In this document: positions 7,011 to 12,277 of the stretch, in pieces
Position numbering within the stretch: the first letter of the stretch is position 1
Layout: the number at the start of each line of letters is the position of its first letter
Origin: Oscillospiraceae bacterium
Lineage (GTDB): Bacteria > Bacillota > Clostridia > Oscillospirales > Oscillospiraceae
DNA length: 15,424 nt
Assembly: GCA_009785655.1 (NCBI GenBank)
Contig: WQVW01000009.1
Coordinates: 1 to 15,424, forward strand
Direction: 5' to 3'
Translations under genes and position numbers: made by a program
The notes under the pieces: model-generated
Database searches by the model: none
Seen by the model: the letters and a program-made list of their open reading frames with translations, nothing else
Told to the model about the DNA's origin: nothing

Positions 7011-8162
7011 TTAATCAACGCTCGGGACTTTCGGAATGCACTCCCCGCAGATGTTGCAGCGTTCATCCGGATTCTTTACGCAGAACCGGACATTATCGCC
7101 TGCATATGCGTATATATCTTTGCCTTCTTTGTCTTTCACCCTATAGACAGTGCCCCAGCACCCCGCCAAGAACGCGGCTTGGAACAACAAAGGCTTGTTC
7201 ATTTTTCGGAACAGTATCGGGCTGTGCCAAACAGTCGGCGGGATTCTGACAACCGTCGGTTTTGTGATCTTGTACAGCTCCATATTGTCTGGGTCGTTGC
7301 CTATGTAGAAATCAATTTCCGCGTCGAAGTCGAAGATGTTCATTGGGTCTGCACCCATGAAGAAAACGTACTCATCCACGCCTTGGTGGAAATGTGCTTC
7401 CTCCATGTCATTCGCGGCGGTGAATATCTGGAATCCCACATGGTAATTTGCGCCCGGCAGATACGTCTCGCCCCTGAAATACGCTTGCGGAGTCGGACAC
7501 CAGTCTCCCCATTTTGTGTCTTCACGCGGAAGCTCACATATCAGCGATGCAATCTCCGGCGACAGTGGGCCGGATTTTACCGTCCAGTAATCCGGGACTT
7601 TTTCGCTGTCTTCGAGCGTTGCATCACGGTCGAAGCATTTGCCGCAATAGTCGCATGTCTTCGCCCCGTCGAATACGCACGGACGGGACTCATCTCCGGT
7701 GAAGACATATTCTCTTCGACCGTCTTTGTCTGTGCGCAGTTTGACTGAACCGAATCTGCCGTGCATCAGTGCCGCCTGGAACAAAAGCGGCTTATCTACA
7801 CGCTTGAAATCCAGCGGAGAGTGCCACATGCACGGCGGGATACGGATGATTGTCGGTTTTGTGATGACAATCTTCTCCATCGCATCCAGCGTTGGTCCCA
7901 TGAAGAACTCTATTTCCGCATCGAATGAGCTGAACACATCCGGCAGTTTTGCTCCCAGGAAGACGAGATATTCTTCCTCCCGGTGGAAGTGTGGTTCGCG
8001 TTCTAAGTAAACCGGTGCTTTGAACACTTGGAACCCCACGTTGAAATTTGCCCCGGGCATATCGGCGTCTCCCCTGAAATATGCCTGCGGGGAGTGACAC
8101 CAGTCTCCCCAATTCGTCTCTTGCGGTTCAAACTCATAAAACAGATGATCGAAGCTTCCCAT
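7011..8162 (-). CDS. Duplicated cupin (bicupin) protein with a four-cysteine motif ending each half
   Basis: The 383-residue product starts at ATG 8162, with AGGAGG nine bases upstream (8177-8172). The protein is an internal duplication. Residues about 17-176 and 217-375 align closely (NWGDWCHSPQAYFRG with KWGDWCPTPQAYFRG; NVGFQVF with HVGFQIF; KPLLFQAA in both). Each half has a cupin metal site: H58-x-H60-x3-E64 plus H114 in half 1, and H257-x-H259 with E264 plus H313 in half 2. Each half ends in C-x7-C-x2-C-x2-C (Cys162/170/173/176 and Cys361/369/372/375), which looks like a zinc or iron-sulfur site and is unusual for cupins. No signal peptide is seen, so it is probably cytoplasmic. The family is not one I can name; a metal-dependent enzyme or sensor is possible. 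It is monocistronic and divergent from the gene at 8371. Confidence 0.82.
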   Translation of the reverse strand: MGSFDHLFYEFEPQETNWGDWCHSPQAYFRGDADMPGANFNVGFQVFKAPVYLEREPHFHREEEYLVFLGAKLPDVFSSFDAEIEFFMGPTLDAMEKIVITKPTIIRIPPCMWHSPLDFKRVDKPLLFQAALMHGRFGSVKLRTDKDGRREYVFTGDESRPCVFDGAKTCDYCGKCFDRDATLEDSEKVPDYWTVKSGPLSPEIASLICELPREDTKWGDWCPTPQAYFRGETYLPGANYHVGFQIFTAANDMEEAHFHQGVDEYVFFMGADPMNIFDFDAEIDFYIGNDPDNMELYKITKPTVVRIPPTVWHSPILFRKMNKPLLFQAAFLAGCWGTVYRVKDKEGKDIYAYAGDNVRFCVKNPDERCNICGECIPKVPSVD

Positions 8163-8198
8163 ATATCGTTGCCTCCTAATTTCTAGTTTTTAGTTAGT

Positions 8199-8224
8199 TT
8201 GACATGGTTTCTTTACATTGTCAA
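8199..8224. promoter_or_regulatory. Inverted repeat in the divergent cupin/hypothetical control region
   Basis: TTGACA (8199-8204) and TGTCAA (8219-8224) form a 6-bp inverted repeat 14 bases apart, between two divergent genes. Each arm is also a consensus -35 hexamer on one strand. On the minus strand the expected -10, 17 bases on, is poor (CAAACT, 8201-8196), so this may be an operator rather than a promoter pair. Confidence 0.3.
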
Positions 8225-8370
8225 TAGCGGGCGGTTTTCTTTTGTGTTCAAATATAGTAAAATAGAATGAAAATATGTTTGGATGGTTATTAAGGGGGCG
8301 AAAGCAATGGTTTGAGTATAACTGTGTCCATGCTATCTATAATCATAATAACAGAAAGTCAGAGGAAATT

Positions 8371-8922
8371 ATGATTGACTTAAACGAATTATACATTCGG
8401 CACTACTGCTCACGCGATTGCACTCCTTTCATGAACTTTTGCCGAGTGCCAAAGGAAGAGGCTTTTGCTCTTGCTCGTGAAATGGCCGCCAAGCACCCGA
8501 ATGTTAAGACATTTTCGCGTTTTCACAATTTTGAGCGATATTATTCCTTTAGAATGGATATAGAAAAACTATTGTACAGCACCTTTGTATCGCTTGGTGG
8601 CAAGCCGAAAGAACGACACCCCATTTACTTCGTACTGCATGACAGCAAAACGCTTGCGGATTATCAGGGCGATTCTGCGATTTACGAAATAAAAGTGGCG
8701 GACATTCCTTCCAGCGATATTAGTTTCATCATTGATGACAGCATGGTGGCATACAAACGCGACGGTAAATTTACTATGTATACCAAAGAAATCTTGCAAG
8801 CCCACTTAGGAAGCTACAATGGCGCGATTGACGACTACATCTGCAAGTTAAATGAGCAATATTATTGCATAGAGGCACAGATATGGAATAACGATATACT
8901 TCCACCGGTAAATAACGCATGA
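8371..8922 (+). CDS. Conserved-looking hypothetical protein, 183 residues
   Basis: I do not recognise a named family. The preferred start is ATG 8371, preceded by GAGGAA (8362-8367). An in-frame ATG at 8275 would add 32 residues but has no ribosome binding site, and the added sequence looks non-coding. The protein is soluble and mixed in structure. It has an N-terminal region rich in aromatic residues and cysteines (LYIRHYCSRDCTPFMNFCR), an alpha helix (KEEAFALAREMAAKHP), then FSRFHNFERYYSFRM and a segment with FVSLGGKPKERHPIYFVLHDS. This is followed by beta-like stretches (IYEIKVADIPSSDISFIIDDS). No membrane segment, signal peptide or catalytic motif stands out. It is the only gene of its transcript, divergent from the bicupin gene; no function is proposed. 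Confidence 0.7.
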   Translation: MIDLNELYIRHYCSRDCTPFMNFCRVPKEEAFALAREMAAKHPNVKTFSRFHNFERYYSFRMDIEKLLYSTFVSLGGKPKERHPIYFVLHDSKTLADYQGDSAIYEIKVADIPSSDISFIIDDSMVAYKRDGKFTMYTKEILQAHLGSYNGAIDDYICKLNEQYYCIEAQIWNNDILPPVNNA

Positions 8923-9010
8923 AATCCATATGTGTGTATTTAGTTTAATGCCGACAGGCACTAAAGCCCACGGCAATGTGCACTGCATTGGCTCTGCCGG
9001 TGTATGCGGC

Positions 9011-9019
9011 TGCTATAAT
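9011..9019 (+). promoter_or_regulatory. Extended -10 promoter of the YugP-like gene
   Basis: TGCTATAAT (9011-9019) is a perfect extended -10 element. No good -35 lies at 17 bases; TTGGCT at 8988-8993 is 20 bases away. Transcription would start near 9026 and yield a leader of about 105 bases. Confidence 0.55.
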
Positions 9020-9020
9020 A

Positions 9021-9071
9021 GGGATAAATCTTAGAAGCCGCGTGAACGTTGGGGTTCGCCGATTTAATCCC
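9021..9071 (+). other. Possible structured leader of the YugP-like gene
   Basis: GGGATAAATC (9021-9030) can pair with GATTTAATCCC (9061-9071) with one bulged base, closing a stem around an inner, imperfect GCG/GAAC to GTTCGC pairing. It lies in the predicted 5' leader. A fold is plausible, but no known riboswitch class is recognised and chance cannot be excluded. Confidence 0.25.
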
Positions 9072-9129
9072 TTTAATTTTATTGAACTTATGAAATATGA
9101 CTGATTATAATTGTATAGGAGTAGATAGA

Positions 9130-9810
9130 ATGTTTTTTGATCCGTTATATTTTATCTTGGTGCTACCGGCTGTGCTGTTGGCCATGTTGGCGCAACTAAG
9201 GGTGTCCAGCAGTTTTAAAAAGTATTCAGAAGTGCGTACCCAAAACGGAGTTACAGGTGCCGAAGCGGCGCAGGAAGTATTACGCCGTGCTGGGGTGGAT
9301 AATGTCCGGATCGAAAAAGCCCAAGGTCATCTGACAGATCATTACGATCCGCGCGACAATGTTATCCGACTGTCGGAATCCGTATACGATGCCCAAACCG
9401 TCGCCGCAGTGGGCGTTGCCGCGCATGAAGCCGGCCACGCGATTCAATACGCGCATGGATACGGCCCGATAAGATTCCGCATGGCGATTTTGCCGATGAC
9501 CAACATTGGCTCAACATTGGCACTGCCGTTGGTGATTCTCGGATTCGTGCTTGAAATGGCGGGGCTTATCTACATCGGAATTCTGCTGTTCGGTGCGGTG
9601 GTGGTGTTTCAGCTGGTCACACTCCCGGTGGAATTCAATGCCTCTCGCAGAGCCATCGTTGCGTTGCGCGAATCGGGATTGTTAACGGAGGATGAAATGC
9701 CCGGATCAAAGAAGGTGCTGTCAGCCGCCGCATTGACCTACGTCGGCGCACTGGCCGTGTCACTGGCGCAGTTGCTGCGGTTAGTGCTGCTATCAAGGCG
9801 CCGGCGGTGA
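9130..9810 (+). CDS. YugP-like membrane zinc metallopeptidase
   Basis: The 226-residue product starts at ATG 9130, eight bases after AGGAG (9117-9121). An in-frame ATG at 9097 lacks a binding site and adds non-family sequence. The MFFDPLYFIL start is typical of YugP (neutral zinc metallopeptidase family, Zn_peptidase_2). The zinc site is HEAGH at 99-103 within VAAHEAGHAIQYA, and the likely third ligand is Glu168 in LPVEFNASRRA. Membrane segments are at about 5-23, 118-140, 143-166 and 207-220. Length equals that of the family. It sits in the cytoplasmic membrane; the substrate is unknown for most members, though membrane-protein quality control is usually suggested. It is monocistronic, preceded by an extended -10 promoter and followed by hairpins at 9827-9858 and 9914-9948. 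Confidence 0.92.
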   Translation: MFFDPLYFILVLPAVLLAMLAQLRVSSSFKKYSEVRTQNGVTGAEAAQEVLRRAGVDNVRIEKAQGHLTDHYDPRDNVIRLSESVYDAQTVAAVGVAAHEAGHAIQYAHGYGPIRFRMAILPMTNIGSTLALPLVILGFVLEMAGLIYIGILLFGAVVVFQLVTLPVEFNASRRAIVALRESGLLTEDEMPGSKKVLSAAALTYVGALAVSLAQLLRLVLLSRRRR

Positions 9811-9826
9811 TAAACCTGTTCCCTGA

Positions 9827-9858
9827 ATCAGAAGTGCTGGATAAGCACCAAATCTGAT
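9827..9858 (+). terminator. Weak hairpin after the YugP-like gene
   Basis: ATCAGA (9827-9832) with TCTGAT (9853-9858), and inside them GTGCT (9834-9838) with AGCAC (9844-9848), form a stem interrupted by an internal loop 17 bases after the stop. TGTTTTAT follows a few bases later. It is a possible first terminator; the hairpin at 9914-9948 is stronger. Confidence 0.35.
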
Positions 9859-9913
9859 CTGCCGTGTTTTATAAAGCGGCGAGGGTAATAGAACAATAAT
9901 AGACAAAAAGCAA

Positions 9914-9948
9914 GAGCGGTTAAGATGATTAGTACATCTTGACCGCTC
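9914..9948. terminator. Bidirectional terminator between the YugP-like and radical SAM genes
   Basis: GAGCGGTTAAGATG (9914-9927) and CATCTTGACCGCTC (9935-9948) form a 14-bp stem with one G-T pair and a 7-base loop. It lies between convergent stops (9810 and 9959). On the minus strand the stem is followed by TTGCTTTTTG, a good U-tract for the radical SAM gene; the plus side has only GTTTG. Confidence 0.8.
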
Positions 9949-9958
9949 GTTTGATATG

Positions 9959-10981
9959 TTATTGGAGTTGCTCCGCCTTAAACAACAGGCATCCGCCGCT
10001 GCATTTGGCACTTTCGCGGTGATAGCAATCCTCGCACTCGGCCGATGTCGATATGCTGCACGCGGGCTGATCTACCGTATATAGGTAATGTTTTCGGAGT
10101 GCTTCGATGTTGCGAAAATCACGGATATCCTGTTTTGTGTGTTCGGACAGCCCGAAGCACCGTATCGCCCGCAGGTCGGGCAAGATATCTACAACCGGTG
10201 AGCAGTTGTTCATCTCACAGAATATAACACGCTCCCAAAACGGACGGGAATACATGTGAGACACGGCAGAACTTAAAACGTCTTTCGCGCCTTTCAGGCC
10301 GTCGCGTTCGTCCGCTGTAAACACGCAGTCAGGGAAAAAGTTGCAGTCGAAGCCCGTGATAACGCCGCGGCGTATCATGTCGCCAATAAACCTGATTGCA
10401 ACCGGTTTCATTTCATGGAAATACGCCAATGGTGCCTTGCCGTTCAACTCACCGTTCGGCGGCACGGATATAGACAGCCGGATCACGTCAAAGTCAATCT
10501 CATCTAAAATCGGGAATATGTACGAATAGTCAAAATCCGGTTTGTAAAGATTTACGCTGAGCCTGAATCTGCCTTCGCCGGAATGCTCGTCATTAAAACG
10601 CACCAGACTTTGCAGCATTTTCTCAAAAGCTTTCGCACCCATGTCCTCCGGCGCGTTGCAGTTCACAAGCATCCGGAACTTTTTGTGTTCAAGTATTTCC
10701 GGTGCCAAGCGCTCCAGTGCCACCGCATTTGTGTAAAGCATCACGATATCAGTTCTTGTGTCGCCAAGTGCGATACTGACCGCATCGTTTATATGCGTGT
10801 AGAGCAGCGGCTCACCACCGATGATGCCCACTTGCCGCTCACCTTCGCTGCTGAGGACAAAGTCCAGTGCTGTTTGAAAATCCTCCAGCGTCATTTCCTT
10901 GGGGGACTTATTGACAAACTCCCCGGCAAAGCAATAAGGACAGCGTAGGTCGCAAGTCTCATTCACCATTATATTAGCCAT
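9959..10981 (-). CDS. Radical SAM/SPASM domain protein
   Basis: The 340-residue product starts at ATG 10981, with AGGAG at 10995-10991 (read on the minus strand) eight or nine bases upstream. The canonical radical SAM cluster motif is Cys10-x3-Cys14-x2-Cys17 (CDLRCPYC), followed by the SAM-binding GGEP at 55-58. The C-terminal part has SPASM-type cysteines: Cys260, Cys275 (LRAIRCFGL) and the group Cys316, 319, 327 and 331 (CEDC, then AKCSGGC). Cys308 and Cys255 may also contribute. This suggests one or two auxiliary 4Fe-4S clusters, as in enzymes that modify peptides or proteins. No precursor peptide, transporter or sulfatase was found beside it, so its target is unknown. It faces a small zinc-ribbon gene across a 164-base gap. 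It requires anaerobic or protected conditions. Confidence 0.9.
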   Translation of the reverse strand: MANIMVNETCDLRCPYCFAGEFVNKSPKEMTLEDFQTALDFVLSSEGERQVGIIGGEPLLYTHINDAVSIALGDTRTDIVMLYTNAVALERLAPEILEHKKFRMLVNCNAPEDMGAKAFEKMLQSLVRFNDEHSGEGRFRLSVNLYKPDFDYSYIFPILDEIDFDVIRLSISVPPNGELNGKAPLAYFHEMKPVAIRFIGDMIRRGVITGFDCNFFPDCVFTADERDGLKGAKDVLSSAVSHMYSRPFWERVIFCEMNNCSPVVDILPDLRAIRCFGLSEHTKQDIRDFRNIEALRKHYLYTVDQPACSISTSAECEDCYHRESAKCSGGCLLFKAEQLQ

Positions 10982-11030
10982 ATAAGCATTCTCCTAACGT
11001 TGTTTATTTGTGGTTTTAGACAAAAACGCC

Positions 11031-11059
11031 TTGACTTTTGCATAGATTTTGATTATACT
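11031..11059 (+). promoter_or_regulatory. Promoter of the zinc-ribbon gene
   Basis: TTGACT (11031-11036), a 17-base spacer and TATACT (11054-11059) form a near-consensus sigma-A promoter, giving a leader of about 80 bases. On the opposite strand TATAAT occupies 11057-11052, so a promoter for the radical SAM gene may overlap it. Its -35 (GTAAAA) is poor. Confidence 0.75.
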
Positions 11060-11145
11060 TGAAAAAAGGAGATTTTTTACAGGAAGTAGAAATGTTTGGA
11101 AGCAGGCAGGTGTGCAGTTGGTTGTTCTGAAAGGGGGAACAGACC

Positions 11146-11388
11146 ATGGAATGGGTAGGATGTAACATGTGCCATTCAGACGCGATACCCGGCTATTATT
11201 CTGAAGAGGACATATACAGTTGCCATACATGCGGTGCGTTGTATCGTGCAAAAAGAACTGCTGAAAATGGAAAAGTGACGTTCCGGCTGATCCTTCGCCA
11301 CCCGAAATATGAAAAAACAGCGTCTCTATCTGTAAAGTTGAAGAGGTTGATTAATAAAATTGGCGAAGAGTATCAAGGACATTTTTGA
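11146..11388 (+). CDS. Small zinc-ribbon protein (two CxxC pairs)
   Basis: The 80-residue product starts at ATG 11146, preceded by AAGGGGGAA (11131-11139). Two cysteine pairs, Cys6/Cys9 (CNMC) and Cys26/Cys29 (CHTCG), are separated by 16 residues. This is a zinc-ribbon layout with beta-like segments (EEDIYSCHTCGALYRAK). Residues 45-70 are basic with short hydrophobic strands (TFRLILRHPKY, SVKLKRLINKIG), which may bind nucleic acid or protein. No family is recognised. It has its own strong promoter and a terminator hairpin at 11409-11432. Placement opposite the radical SAM gene hints at a pair, but this is only positional. A RiPP precursor role is unlikely, since no leader/core pattern is visible. 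Confidence 0.7.
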   Translation: MEWVGCNMCHSDAIPGYYSEEDIYSCHTCGALYRAKRTAENGKVTFRLILRHPKYEKTASLSVKLKRLINKIGEEYQGHF

Positions 11389-11408
11389 TCGCTTACCGCT
11401 ATTTGACT

Positions 11409-11432
11409 GAAGCCGCCCGGAAGGGCGGCTTC
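11409..11432. terminator. Bidirectional terminator between the zinc-ribbon gene and the oxidoreductase operon
   Basis: GAAGCCGCCC (11409-11418), loop GGAA and GGGCGGCTTC (11423-11432) form a perfect, GC-rich 10-bp stem. TTGTTG follows on the plus side. It lies between convergent stops (11388 and 11465) and probably ends both transcripts. No third gene therefore follows the beta subunit in that operon. Confidence 0.88.
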
Positions 11433-11464
11433 TTGTTGCGTAAAGATCCATTCAGCCGACCGGC

Positions 11465-12277
11465 CTATAACGGGATATCCCCCATGTTGATATCCGCGGC
11501 CGTTGTGTCAAGGTCATCGAAAACCTTGCTCTTGCCGCCTGCGTTGAACTCCAGCTTGAACTTGCCGTCTGGCAGATCTTCAAACCAGAAATCACCGTAT
11601 TCGTCGGTCTTGGTGTTGTATTTGCCGCCCGCACCGGCGAGACTGCATTCAGCACCGATGTAGACCTCATCTTCCACCGGATCAAACAGTGTTCCGGCGA
11701 TGAACTTCTTCGGCAAGCCTGTGTAATAGACGCGGGGGTTTGTCTTAAGTTCCGGCTTCAGCACTTCGGCTTTTGGGATGAACTCGCGGGCTTCGGCAGA
11801 ATCTTCATCTACGATTCGCATACAAATAGTCGGACAGTTGTCTGTACACCGGGTCTCTTTCCAGCCTTCGTCGATCAGATGCGCGCAACCGGTGCACTTT
11901 TGTGCGATGTTCAGGTCTTCGTTGAAGTAGATGGCATCATAAGGGCACAATTCGGTGCAGTTGCGGCAGCCGATGCACTTCACCGGATCAATGATCACCA
12001 GACCGTCGTTACGCTTATACTTTGCCCCATGCTTACACGCATCCATACATGGCGGGTTGTCGCAATGCATACAGATACGCGGTGTGTAAGCCACTTTAAC
12101 CTTCGGTACAGAGCCGCGTACCTTTTGGTGAAGTTTAAACCAGAAATGTCCAATCTCTGGCTGGGGTTTGGCTATCGGGGTCCAGTCATTAGCGACATGT
12201 TCGTCTTTACAGCCGATCTGGCAGCTATAGCAGCCGTTACAGCCCTTGGTATCGATTAAAAATACTTTCTTGCCCAT
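11465..12277 (-). CDS. Iron-sulfur beta subunit of a transhydroxylase-family molybdopterin oxidoreductase
   Basis: The 270-residue product starts at ATG 12277. Its A is also the last-but-two base of the alpha-subunit stop (TAATG), with AAGGGGGAG six bases upstream inside the alpha gene, so translation is coupled. Sixteen cysteines in four groups fit four 4Fe-4S clusters: Cys13/16/19/23, 69/72/77/81, 101/104/107/111 and 128/131/144/148. A C-terminal domain (about 190-270) looks like a CarboxypepD_reg/transthyretin-like beta-sandwich (FIAGTLFDP, DEYGDFWFEDLPDGKFKLEF). Order, length and phrases such as AQKCTGCAHLIDE and VLKPELKTNPRVYY match, from memory, the beta subunit of Pelobacter pyrogallol-phloroglucinol transhydroxylase, which I recall having three clusters. 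It transfers electrons to or from the alpha subunit in the cytoplasm. It has no membrane anchor partner in the operon. Confidence 0.92.
   Translation of the reverse strand: MGKKVFLIDTKGCNGCYSCQIGCKDEHVANDWTPIAKPQPEIGHFWFKLHQKVRGSVPKVKVAYTPRICMHCDNPPCMDACKHGAKYKRNDGLVIIDPVKCIGCRNCTELCPYDAIYFNEDLNIAQKCTGCAHLIDEGWKETRCTDNCPTICMRIVDEDSAEAREFIPKAEVLKPELKTNPRVYYTGLPKKFIAGTLFDPVEDEVYIGAECSLAGAGGKYNTKTDEYGDFWFEDLPDGKFKLEFNAGGKSKVFDDLDTTAADINMGDIPL

Noticed and set aside
6996..7748. 250-codon plus-strand open frame
   Set aside because: It is antisense to the cupin gene, shows no domain, and its composition is a shadow of that gene.
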